Source of the DNA: Cohnella sp. CFH 77786
Lineage (GTDB): Bacteria > Bacillota > Bacilli > Paenibacillales > Paenibacillaceae
Assembly: GCF_019400745.1 (NCBI RefSeq)
Contig: NZ_WJIB01000013.1
Span: 1 to 64,000, forward strand
Reading direction: 5' to 3'
DNA length: 64,000 bases
The translations under genes were made by a program, and so were the position numbers. Position 1 is the first letter of the stretch, and every line of letters starts with the position of its first letter. Positions 54,092-61,435 of the stretch are shown in pieces. Below the pieces are notes generated by a model. It had not been told where the DNA came from and did not search any database. It worked only from the letters and a program-made list of their open reading frames with translations.

Positions 54092-54450
54092 TCAACAATT
54101 TTTTGATGCTAGTGATTTCCATATCCTATGTATACGTCCTTTAAGTTCTTCCAAATCTACTTCACTCATTGTTACTAAAACATATGGGTAGTTTTGATCG
54201 TTACCAATCAGTTCAAAACATAAGGTTTTTCCCTTTTCTTTCGGATGCCATTCCATGGTTAATGCCTGCAAAATTATTGATTCGACATCACTCGGTTTAA
54301 TAACTCTCCGATTAAGATTTTCAACTTGGGGAATGTTAACCCAGTAATCATCAATATCGTTTTTAATACTTACGTCTCTCTTCTTCCCTTAGTGTCTTTA
54401 TCTTCTATCACGAGAATTACTTTCTGTATAATTTTGAATTTTCTTGTCAA
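54092..54450 (-). pseudogene. Hypothetical protein gene with a frameshift
   Basis: From a TTG at 54450 a frame reads FKIIQKVILVIEDKDTKGRR and stops. The neighbouring frame continues at once with DVSIKNDIDDYWVNIPQVEN...VESIILQALTMEWHPKEKGK and ends in WKSLASKNC. Both parts look coding, so one indel in the GAAGAAGAGAGAC run explains the break. If repaired it would be about 120 residues. No family recognised. Confidence 0.5.
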
Positions 54451-54581
54451 GCTAGCGTTATGCACATAAATACAAGAACTACTTCAAACACTCCATTATC
54501 CGCATTCATATTTAAATGTATACTGACTTAAATAATGAAGATTGTATCCAATGACAAATTCCGATGAAGGCTGGTATTGAG

Positions 54582-54986
54582 ATGAGCATTCGATACGATT
54601 CGAATATAGATGTTATCACTAAGGAGGCACTTCAAGAGTTATTTCTTTCGGTAGAGTGGGAATCAGGAAAGTATCCAAACGAGCTCTTACAAGCGATAAA
54701 AGGATCTCATTCGATTGTTGCGGCTTGGGATAGAGATAAGCTCGTCGGTATCCTAAATGCTCTATCCGATGGAGTGTTAACAGTCTATTTTCATTATATG
54801 CTTATCAATCCGAGTTATCAGGGTGAAGGAATAGGTAAGAAAATGATGGGCATTATGCTTGATAGATATAAAGGATGTAAAACAAAAGTGCTAATTTCTT
54901 ATCAGAGCGCAGTGGGTTTTTATCATAAATGTGGCTTTTCTAAAGAGGATGGAGCCATGCCTATGTTTATTTCAGAGTTGGTTTGA
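54582..54986 (+). CDS. GNAT acetyltransferase
   Basis: 134 residues: LFLSVEWESGKYPNELLQAI near the start, core HYMLINPSYQGEGIGKKMMGIMLDRYKG and end SAVGFYHKCGFSKEDGAMPMF. It reads rightward, against the main direction of the cluster. The ATG at 54582 is preferred (AAGG with 11 bases between); an ATG at 54564 has no ribosome site. An AT-rich region with its own promoter probably precedes it. Confidence 0.83.
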   Translation: MSIRYDSNIDVITKEALQELFLSVEWESGKYPNELLQAIKGSHSIVAAWDRDKLVGILNALSDGVLTVYFHYMLINPSYQGEGIGKKMMGIMLDRYKGCKTKVLISYQSAVGFYHKCGFSKEDGAMPMFISELV

Positions 54987-55084
54987 TTCAAGGGGTATGT
55001 TCGTTCAATCACCGCCTATATAAAAATGCGGTTTTCTTTTGCTGGATAATCATCAATAACATAGCCATATAAAAAAAAGAGTCG

Positions 55085-55208
55085 CGTCGAAGGGAGCGGC
55101 CGCGACGCGGATAGGTTCGCAGGGTTGTCCGCCTGAATCCGCTTCCTCGAAATACCTCGGGCGGACCGAGCAGCCACCAGGCTGCGATGCGTGAATACGA
55201 TGTTGGTG
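55085..55208. repeat. attC-like element, left arm missing
   Basis: The middle and right arm of the main type are present (GCGGCCGCGACGCGGATAGG, GCGTGAATACGATGTTGGTG), but the left arm with its CGTATTCACG is replaced by AT-rich sequence. The right box GTTGGTG matches the far end of the next cassette. Confidence 0.65.
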
Positions 55209-55233
55209 ATATTCCTGGGGGCTAGGATACTCC

Positions 55234-55692
55234 TCACAAATCCATTCTTAACCTTATCATGTCCCTGCATTGAATACCGTCTTCATATATCTCTTCTTCG
55301 TAATTTCTAACAAAAAAATCAATGTCGATTCCTGAGACTCTAAATCCACATTTCTGATAAAGTGCGAGTTGTTTAAAACTTGAGTTCCCTGTACCAATCT
55401 CAATCGACTTTGCTTTTAATTTCCTTGCTTCTTCTACAGCTCTTTCTACAAGTTTTCTTCCTAGGCCTTTTCCATGATATTCTTCTTTCACTGCTATATT
55501 TACAAGTTCAATGGTGCGTGGATGCGTATGCAAAAGTACAAACTCTCCAACCGTTCTTTCATCATGAATTGCTATAAAGCAATGTCCCCTACTAATGTAT
55601 TCATCTATTAGCTGTCTTGATGGGTCAGCGAGTAATAATAGATCAAAAGGTATTTCATCCGTTTTTTGTAAGGGTCTGATTTTTATTTCCAC
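55234..55692 (-). CDS. GNAT acetyltransferase
   Basis: 152 residues: KIRPLQKTDEIPFDLLLLAD, core IELVNIAVKEEYHGKGLGRKLVERAVEEARKLKAKSIEIGTGNSS and LYQKCGFRVSGIDIDFF. This resembles the YvbK-like group. GTG start seven bases after GGGAG. Sole cargo of a cassette with matching ends (GTTGGTGATATTCCTGG against CAGGAATGTCACTTAAC). Confidence 0.85.
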   Translation of the reverse strand: MEIKIRPLQKTDEIPFDLLLLADPSRQLIDEYISRGHCFIAIHDERTVGEFVLLHTHPRTIELVNIAVKEEYHGKGLGRKLVERAVEEARKLKAKSIEIGTGNSSFKQLALYQKCGFRVSGIDIDFFVRNYEEEIYEDGIQCRDMIRLRMDL

Positions 55693-55725
55693 ATGTCTTC
55701 TCCCATCTTATCTTGCAGGAATGTC

Positions 55726-55889
55726 ACTTAACGTCTCTGGTATTCGCGAACCCGAGAACCTTAAGCCCCAACGGGGCGACCGCGACGCGGTTAGGTTCGC
55801 AGGGTTGTCCGCTGAATCCACATCCTCAATATCCCTCGGGCGACCAAGGGAGGCAAAGGCCGGCCCGACGCGTGAATACGAAGTTATAT
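55726..55889. repeat. attC-like element, main type
   Basis: Boxes ACTTAAC and GTTATAT, arms TCTGGTATTCGCGAACC and GCGTGAATACG, and the shared middle (CCGAGAACCTTAAGCCCC, GGTTAGGTTCGCAGGG). At 164 bp it is the copy closest to site 1 beside the integrase. Confidence 0.7.
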
Positions 55890-55930
55890 GAAGTTGATGT
55901 CTTCTTCGAGTAATCTTCGGGTCTTAATCC

Positions 55931-56236
55931 TTACTTTAGATTTACAATTTCTCCGTCTGGTTCAAACCAATTGAGTTCTTCATTTAATGTTTTTTTCATT
56001 TTCACTCCGCACTTATCACCACAGAGAACAAATATTCCATCTTGGCCTTGTTTCTTTGCTTCAGAATCTTCTGCTACAACAATCATTGGAACACTTGTAT
56101 TCCTGCTAGCGAGAAATATGGACTTAATTGTCCCCTCATCTTTTTTTAGGTCTATGCCTTTGACGAATTTGACACTCAATCCAAAGCATTGTTCATCTTC
56201 TTTTATTTTTTTCATACACCATGAGCATCGAAGCAT
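55931..56236 (-). CDS. Cysteine-containing hypothetical protein
   Basis: 101 residues starting MLRCSWCMKKIKEDEQCFG with a CxxC pair, and a second Cys pair in FVLCGDKCGVKMKK, so a zinc-binding fold is likely. No family recognised. ATG after GAGGGAAC. Sole cargo of a cassette with matching ends (GTTATATGAAGTTGATG against CATCAATTTCACATAAA). AT-rich. Confidence 0.6.
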   Translation of the reverse strand: MLRCSWCMKKIKEDEQCFGLSVKFVKGIDLKKDEGTIKSIFLASRNTSVPMIVVAEDSEAKKQGQDGIFVLCGDKCGVKMKKTLNEELNWFEPDGEIVNLK

Positions 56237-56299
56237 TTAGTTTGTTCCCTCTCTCTAAAATTGTCCTTATTATTTTATTATATCCTTTACATCAATTTC

Positions 56300-56364
56300 A
56301 CATAAAGTCTTACGTATTCACGAACCCGAGAACCATAAGTTCCTGCGTGAATACGATGTTAGCC
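56300..56364. repeat. Minimal att-like element, 65 bp
   Basis: Only the arms remain: ACATAAAGTCT, TACGTATTCACGAACCCGAG, a short centre, then GCGTGAATACGATGTTAGCC. The inner 10-bp inverted repeat is perfect. Its length is that of the short attC sites of mobile integrons. Both boundary boxes still match those of the neighbouring cassettes. Confidence 0.7.
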
Positions 56365-56416
56365 GAAGTCTCTGACTTCATGACCAACCTTCACATTCCT
56401 TATTTTTATTAATATG

Positions 56417-56698
56417 TCACGGTCCTGACCCAGTTGAAACTATACGCCACCCTAAAAAGTTTTTCTTAGCATAAAGAAAAGGTGTGTCTAAGCTTTCAAC
56501 AATATATAAGTCTCCATACCTTGGATCATTTTTTATTCCACCTTCATGAACTTTTTCTACAAACGCCTTAATTGGGTGAAATGATAAAAACAAATGCTTA
56601 CGCACAGCGATTTCGGGAGTTGGGGAAGGAAATAAAACAATATAAAAAATAATCATTAAAGTTGTAATAATCAGAATCAATTTTTTCTTTTCTTGCAT
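56417..56698 (-). CDS. Single-span hypothetical protein
   Basis: 93 residues: a Lys-rich start and one signal-anchor span (KLILIITTLMIIFYIVLFP), then about 65 residues outside the membrane with RYGDLYIVESLDTPFLYAKK and a final GWRIVSTGSGP. No family recognised. ATG after AAAGGATGA. Sole cargo of a cassette with matching ends (GTTAGCCGAAGTCTCT against AGAGATTTCGCCTAAC). Confidence 0.6.
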   Translation of the reverse strand: MQEKKKLILIITTLMIIFYIVLFPSPTPEIAVRKHLFLSFHPIKAFVEKVHEGGIKNDPRYGDLYIVESLDTPFLYAKKNFLGWRIVSTGSGP

Positions 56699-56752
56699 TT
56701 AATCATCCTTTTTCAAAGATTTTCGATCTTATATTGCCATTTCAGAGATTTC

Positions 56753-56767
56753 GCCTAACGTCTCTCG
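56753..56767. repeat. att-like element, left arm stub
   Basis: GCCTAACGTCTCTCG is identical in plan to other left arms and then breaks off exactly where IS110-type transposase sequence begins. The rest of the element is missing, marking the present right end of the cluster. Confidence 0.6.
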
Positions 56768-57560
56768 ACCCGGCGACGTTCATCCTGACTCTACACCGAC
56801 GTTCAGCTCCACTTTCAAGCCGTGTTAGACCTGGTCTTTCCCGGCTTTGATCAGCTATTTCGTCATACGTGCTGCAGTACAGTCTTTACGTATCCTGGCC
56901 TCTTATCCTGCACCTGATGCTGTTCTGGCCGCCGATCCCGAGCGGTTGCTCATGCTAATGTTGCCCAATAGACGCGGAAGAGCGTGGAACGAACAAAAGA
57001 GAGACGCTCTGCTCGAGCTCGCCCGCAAAAGCCTGCCTGACCCGGCGGGTCGTTGCTCCAATGAGGTCATGCTTCACTGCTACATCAACCTGCTGACTAC
57101 GTACCAGAAAGCAATCGACGAAGTCGAAGACCGTATGAACCTGCTGGCTCACTCGTTTCCCGCGTAAGCTCTTCTACGGTCCATTCCGGGTGTTGGGGAC
57201 ATTACGGGATCCGTTATTCTTGCGGAGATTGGCGATATAAAAAGGTTCCCGGGTTCGAAACAGCTGTCCGCTTTTGCCGGGCTGGACGCGTCTGTTTTCG
57301 AATCGGGAACCTTTACTGCAAGTCGGAATCGCATCTCCAAACGAGGCTCATCCTATCTGAGAACTGCCCTCTATCAGGCAACGGTTGCCGCCGTTTCTCA
57401 GCAGCGCAATGGGCCTCGTAACCCGACTTTGTCCCGATATTACCAACAAAAGCTTGCGGAAGGCAAGCCTCAAAAAGTCGCTTTAATCGCAACCTGCCAC
57501 AAGCTTCTGCGGATGATCTTCGGTGTCTGGTCAAACAACCGGCCGTTTGCAGCACTCTAA
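56768..57560 (+). mobile_element. IS110-family element remnant
   Basis: Translated pieces follow the order of IS110 transposases. First come YTDVQLHFQAVLDLVFPGF, then (after a frameshift near 56.9 kb) ADPERLLMLMLPNRRGRAWN and EVMLHCYINLLTTYQKAIDEVEDRM. After an in-frame TAA at 57165 come the conserved C-terminal IPGVGDITGSVILAEIGD, FAGLDASVFESG and SKRGSSYLRTALYQATVA with the catalytic Ser region. The N-terminal DEDD/RuvC part (about 150 residues) is absent. Inactive. Left edge abuts the att stub; right end not defined. Confidence 0.85.
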
Positions 57561-57671
57561 CACAGCAATCATAGGATGATTTTACCAAAATGCTATTCAA
57601 GAGGTAGGTTTATTTGAGTCTGCATTCTTACGTATTGGGGTACATACTTAGAATCTACAAGACCTTTAAAC

Positions 57672-58145
57672 TTAACGACCCAAAACATTGTCGATCTGCT
57701 TGCGGTGGTGGGTGTCGTGTTCGGCGAAGTCGAGCAGATAGGCTGCGAGCGAGAACGGGCGGCCGTCGGCGTCCGGGTATTCTCGGTCGTACTCGCTTGG
57801 CGGGACGGAACGGATGGCTGCAACAAGACGCTCGCGAGCCGCTGCGGCTTGTTCGGTCAGGTACTGCCAATCGAGAGAACTGCAAGCGATTTTCGCGTTT
57901 TCATTGAACGAATTGAAATCCAGGTGATGGTACGTCAACGGTTTACCTTGGGTCAGCGGCTGGATCGCGTGCTCCCAGAAAAACTCGTCCCATTTCCACA
58001 TGTGGGCAATGACATCCCGGACGGACCATTTGCCTTCTCCAAGGGGCTTCCGCTGTTTCTCTTCCGTCAAGGAAGCGAGCGAACGCACATACGCAATGAA
58101 ATCCTCAAACAGCTGTTGGTTTTCAAACGTTTCGGTCGGGGTCAC
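57672..58145 (-). CDS. DinB-superfamily protein
   Basis: 157 residues, four-helix DinB fold: KWSVRDVIAHMWKWDEFFWEH (first His ligand), YLLDFAEHDTHHRKQIDNVL (His pair). DinB proteins bind a divalent metal; several are thiol-dependent transferases. The GTG start has GGAGGA nine bases before it, inside the end of the small protein gene upstream. It is last in a run of six overlapping genes. Confidence 0.85.
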   Translation of the reverse strand: MTPTETFENQQLFEDFIAYVRSLASLTEEKQRKPLGEGKWSVRDVIAHMWKWDEFFWEHAIQPLTQGKPLTYHHLDFNSFNENAKIACSSLDWQYLTEQAAAARERLVAAIRSVPPSEYDREYPDADGRPFSLAAYLLDFAEHDTHHRKQIDNVLGR

Positions 58146-58365
58146 GGGCGGATTCCTCCAGCAGGCCTCTGATTTGCTTCATTTCCTCGGACAGCGCCTC
58201 GATCGCTTTAGCGTTCCGGAGCTGCGCATCTGTCGATTGCCTCATCTCATGATGCAGATCCGCCATGACGGAATTGTTGATGGCGCTCTTTACGACAAGG
58301 TACAGGAGCAACAGGCTGACGGCCGTCGTAACGATCCATAAGAATACGGCCATTGCGGTTACCAT
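58123..58365 (-). CDS. Small single-span protein with coiled tail
   Basis: 80 residues: one membrane span (AVFLWIVTTAVSLLLLYLVV) and a helical tail (LRNAKAIEALSEEMKQIRGLLEE) likely to form a coiled coil. The layout is like that of the 62-residue protein at 46.5 kb. It overlaps both neighbours (seven bases with the BstA-like gene before it, 23 with the DinB gene after it), so it is translated as part of the operon. Function unknown. Confidence 0.65.
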   Translation of the reverse strand: MVTAMAVFLWIVTTAVSLLLLYLVVKSAINNSVMADLHHEMRQSTDAQLRNAKAIEALSEEMKQIRGLLEESARDPDRNV

Positions 58366-58889
58366 CCCATCCGTTCGCGAAGCCCGGTAATATGCGCGAC
58401 GTGATGGCGCCCGTGCCAGGCGTACAAGCCAAGCGTTCGGTCCAGGCGCGATACTCTTTTGTTTTCAGGGTGGTAAAAGGTTTTGGCGAAATCGGCATCG
58501 GACATCGAACGAAGCAGCAGTACCCAACGGGCGTGAAGACTGCGGACCGAATCCAGCGCATGCTCGATCGGCGCTTGCCGCGTATCCTCGAGCTGTGCCC
58601 ATGCGTTCTCGTCGTAAGGTTTGATCGCCGGCTCCGACTCCGTGAGCGCCAGCTTGAAGCGCATGATGCTGTTCATATGGCTGTCCGCGACATGATGCGC
58701 CACTTGCCGGACGGTCCAGCCTCCGTCGCGGTACGGAGTGTCCAGCTGATCCTGCGATAACCCGGAGACCGCTGCCGCAAGCCGCTCGGGCAGCTGTTCG
58801 ATCTCCCGGATCCACTCTTCCCGTTGCGACGGGGTGATTTCGCCTTCGTGCGAGAATTTGCCGACCGGATAACGCAAGTCAATCGTCAT
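58359..58889 (-). CDS. YfiT/BstA-like DinB protein
   Basis: 176 residues starting LRYPVGKFSHEGEITPSQREEWI, the pattern of YfiT/BstA. Metal-binding His are in GGWTVRQVAHHVADSHMNS and YAWHGRHHVAHITGLRERMGW. In Bacillus these are putative bacillithiol S-transferases or metal-dependent hydrolases. The ATG at 58889 overlaps the stop of the AAC(3)-like gene (ATGA), with AAAGGAG before it. Confidence 0.88.
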   Translation of the reverse strand: MTIDLRYPVGKFSHEGEITPSQREEWIREIEQLPERLAAAVSGLSQDQLDTPYRDGGWTVRQVAHHVADSHMNSIMRFKLALTESEPAIKPYDENAWAQLEDTRQAPIEHALDSVRSLHARWVLLLRSMSDADFAKTFYHPENKRVSRLDRTLGLYAWHGRHHVAHITGLRERMGW

Positions 58890-59728
58890 GGATTTTGCTC
58901 CTTTGTATGTAGGTTTCGTTTCTTGATTTCCCGGTTCAGCCAAGTTACGGCGAAATCGACGGCGTCACGCTGGCGGAAAAGACGGCTGTCTGCCACGCCC
59001 ATCTTGCCGATGACGACCGGACAAGAGGCTTCGAATGCACGTCCGATCTCCTCGAACAGCTCTGTCTGGAATTCGATTTCGCGGTACGTTCTCCAAACGC
59101 GCCGCCCTTCTTCCGAAATTGGAGCGCCTTGAAGAATTTCCTTCCGGTAGACGGAACGGTTCTCCGCCAAATGCAGAGAGGTGTTGCTGTCATGTCCGAT
59201 GCCGAGCAATAATACCGAGCCGTCCAGATCGTAAATCCGGGCGAGGGGCGACCGTTCCCCCAGTCCGAAATCAAGCCCGTGGTGATCGGTCACGAAGTCC
59301 GCATGCTTGCCCCAAGCGGCGAAGGACACGGAGGGATGGCAACTTCGGACTACACCCGGGAACGTTCGGAACGTATCCACGATCCGGCCCATTCCCCTCG
59401 TCGGCGCGCAAACAGGATCGAAAGCCGGCATCGTAGCCCGTATGGTATCCCACCAGGCTTCGGGCACCGGAGGATTCCGCCACCTGGCCGGATCCGAATA
59501 TTCTCCCGAATGCGTCGGCATAACGAGCGTTCCCTGCTCGGTTAACGTCTCCATGAGCGCTTGAACGACCGCAACCGGTCCCCCGTTTACCCATCCGATT
59601 TGGCTTAACGAAGAATGGACGAGCAGCGTCATGCCGGCCACAACGCCCAATTGGCGAAAATCGTTCACCAATGTTTCCTTGGTTACTACATCAGGTGACC
59701 GTTCCACCGCCTGCCATTCCCCATTCAA
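58886..59728 (-). CDS. AAC(3)-family N-acetyltransferase
   Basis: 280 residues of the antibiotic_NAT family: LLVHSSLSQIGWVNGGPVAV, LVMPTHSGEYSDPARW, SCHPSVSFAAWGKHAD and LLLGIGHDSNTSLHLAE. It resembles YokD of Bacillus more than clinical AAC(3) enzymes. Whether it acetylates aminoglycosides cannot be told from sequence. TTG start after GGAGG, overlapping the hisC end by four bases. Lies in a row of small-molecule-modifying genes. Confidence 0.88.
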   Translation of the reverse strand: MNGEWQAVERSPDVVTKETLVNDFRQLGVVAGMTLLVHSSLSQIGWVNGGPVAVVQALMETLTEQGTLVMPTHSGEYSDPARWRNPPVPEAWWDTIRATMPAFDPVCAPTRGMGRIVDTFRTFPGVVRSCHPSVSFAAWGKHADFVTDHHGLDFGLGERSPLARIYDLDGSVLLLGIGHDSNTSLHLAENRSVYRKEILQGAPISEEGRRVWRTYREIEFQTELFEEIGRAFEASCPVVIGKMGVADSRLFRQRDAVDFAVTWLNREIKKRNLHTKEQNP

Positions 59729-60810
59729 GATTCCGCCGAACCTCCCTCCAGGCTCAACACCTCTTCCAGAACCTTCAGGAACGTATCCATCTCTTCGTCG
59801 GTTCCGATGCTGATCCTTAAGTAGTTGTCGATCCTCGGCTGGTTGAAGTATCGGACGAGCACGCCGCGCTGCTTCAATTCCTGGAAAAGGCGGGAAGCCG
59901 CATGTCCCGGATGCGTCGCGAAAACGAAATTCGCCGAAGAATCGATGACTCGGAATCCCAGTTCTCTCAGCCGCGATGTTGTCCGTTCACGCGTGGCCAC
60001 TACTTTGCGTGTCGTTTCCTCAAAGTAGGCTTGGTCGTCGAAAGCGGCAACGGCGCCGGCCAACGCGAGGCGGTCGATCGTGTAGGAATTGAACGAGTTT
60101 TTGACCCGGTTCAGCCCTTCGATCAGATCGGGATGGCCGATCGCGACCCCTACGCGCAATCCGGCCAGCGACCGGGATTTCGACAGCGTATGGACGACGA
60201 GCAGATTCGGAAATTCCGCCGCGAGCTCGATCGCGGATTTGCCTCCGAAATCGATGTAGGCTTCGTCAAGGATGACGACGACGTCAGAGTTCCATTCCAG
60301 CACGCCGCGGAAAAGTTCCGTCTCGATGTACCGGGCCGTCGGCGCGTTCGGGTTCGGCAAGACGATGCCGCCGTTCGGTTCGTCGAACGCGTGCAGCGGT
60401 ATCCCGAACTCCTCGTCAAGAGGGACGGTCTTGTACGGAATGCGGTACAAGGACGCATATACCTTATAGAAGCTGTACGTGATGTCCGGGAACAGGATCG
60501 GCCGGTTCGACGGCGAGAAGAACGCGGCGAAAGCGAACGCGAGGATTTCGTCCGATCCGTTCCCGACGAACACCTGGTTCGGCTGCACGCCGTAATAGGA
60601 CGCGGCTTTCTCCGCGAGCTCGCTGCACGTGGGGTCGGGGTAGAGCCTCAAGTCCCCGTCTGCCGCATTGCGGATCGCTTCGAGCACGCGGGGAGAAGGC
60701 GGATAAGGGTTTTCGTTCGTGTTCAGCTTGACGTAAGTTTGATCCTTGGGCTGCTCTCCCGGCACGTACGGAACGAGAGACGCGGCCAAATCGCTCCAAT
60801 ATTTGCTCAC
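59725..60810 (-). CDS. hisC: Histidinol-phosphate aminotransferase
   Basis: 361 residues, PLP enzyme: VKLNTNENPYPPSP, FVGNGSDEILAFAF, VLPNPNAPTARY, VVILDEAYIDFGG and the Schiff-base Lys in VHTLSKSRSLAGLRVG. The reaction is the transamination of imidazole acetol-phosphate in histidine synthesis, with a possible role in aromatic amino acids. The GTG at 60810 overlaps the upstream stop (GTGA). Standing apart from other his genes, it may be a second copy, as is common in Paenibacillus. Confidence 0.92.
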   Translation of the reverse strand: MSKYWSDLAASLVPYVPGEQPKDQTYVKLNTNENPYPPSPRVLEAIRNAADGDLRLYPDPTCSELAEKAASYYGVQPNQVFVGNGSDEILAFAFAAFFSPSNRPILFPDITYSFYKVYASLYRIPYKTVPLDEEFGIPLHAFDEPNGGIVLPNPNAPTARYIETELFRGVLEWNSDVVVILDEAYIDFGGKSAIELAAEFPNLLVVHTLSKSRSLAGLRVGVAIGHPDLIEGLNRVKNSFNSYTIDRLALAGAVAAFDDQAYFEETTRKVVATRERTTSRLRELGFRVIDSSANFVFATHPGHAASRLFQELKQRGVLVRYFNQPRIDNYLRISIGTDEEMDTFLKVLEEVLSLEGGSAES

Positions 60811-61205
60811 AGCGGCTGGTTCCTTTCCGAAGATTCCTCGTAGAAAATGATGCGGTTGCCGAACGGGTCGTGCAGGCTCAATTCTTCGGTTTCCCATGGG
60901 GTTTGCTCGATTTTGGACAAGGCGTTCGGATATTTCTTGGCCACCAGTCCCTGATGGTATTCGGTCAGGTTGTCCGTCTGGATCCGGACGGCTCCGCCGG
61001 GCGTGCAATCGCCGTGATGCTCGGACAAATGAAGCACGCAGCGATCGAACGAAACTTGCATGTACAGCGGCATGCCGTCGGAGAAGCGGTGCTCCCAATC
61101 CAGGCGGAATCCCAGAAAGCGTAAGTAAAACTCCTTCGCTTTCTCCTCGTCGAAAATGCGTAGGATCGGGATCGGACTTCTCATCGCCGGTTTCATAACG
61201 GTCAT
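60807..61205 (-). CDS. VOC-family (glyoxalase/bleomycin-resistance-like) protein
   Basis: 132 residues: IPILRIFDEEKAKEFYLRFLGFRLDWEHRF, LHLSEHHGDCTPGG and the end LSLHDPFGNRIIFYEE. The fold binds metal or small ligands; this group is close to BLMA-type resistance proteins. First gene of the six-gene operon (VOC-hisC-AAC(3)-BstA-like-small protein-DinB), with GGAGGGTGA before its ATG. About 230 bases upstream of it hold no recognisable gene. Confidence 0.87.
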   Translation of the reverse strand: MTVMKPAMRSPIPILRIFDEEKAKEFYLRFLGFRLDWEHRFSDGMPLYMQVSFDRCVLHLSEHHGDCTPGGAVRIQTDNLTEYHQGLVAKKYPNALSKIEQTPWETEELSLHDPFGNRIIFYEESSERNQPL

Positions 61206-61435
61206 TCGAAATCACCCTCCGCAAGGAAATTTGTCTTTAAGGGAGAAGACGCCGCGCATGCTCCGCGAGTTCCGGCTGCGGCGAACGCTGTCCCGCGATA
61301 CTTGAGGCATTTTTTCCCGAACATTTGGCCCGTTTCCGCATCGAAGCGGTTTTTCAGATCGGAACCGATTACTTCATAATTGGGCTTGAGGTTCCATCAT
61401 GCGTAGCTCCTCCTTATACATCAGGTTTCCTGGCA

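Larger units (their letters stand above)
49921..56767. mobile_element. Distal cassette cluster without integrase
   Basis: At least nine whole or partial att-like elements, related to those beside the integrase, separate small AT-rich genes that mostly read leftward and carry their own ribosome sites. In at least four cassettes (starting at 53296, 55202, 55883 and 56358) the two ends match as inverted copies, each with its own sequence. There is no recombinase gene in the cluster. Its left part (49.9-52.5 kb) is decayed. In integron terms it would be a cluster of attC sites lacking an integrase. Confidence 0.65.

Noticed and set aside
55016..55270. 84-codon minus-strand frame
   Set aside because: It is a translation of the att-like element at 55085-55208, like several other short frames over these elements.
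61226..61400. Possible small gene upstream of the VOC operon (EVIGSDLKNRF-like translation)
   Set aside because: A stop closes the frame just before the apparent start and the ATG with a ribosome site opens only an eight-codon frame.
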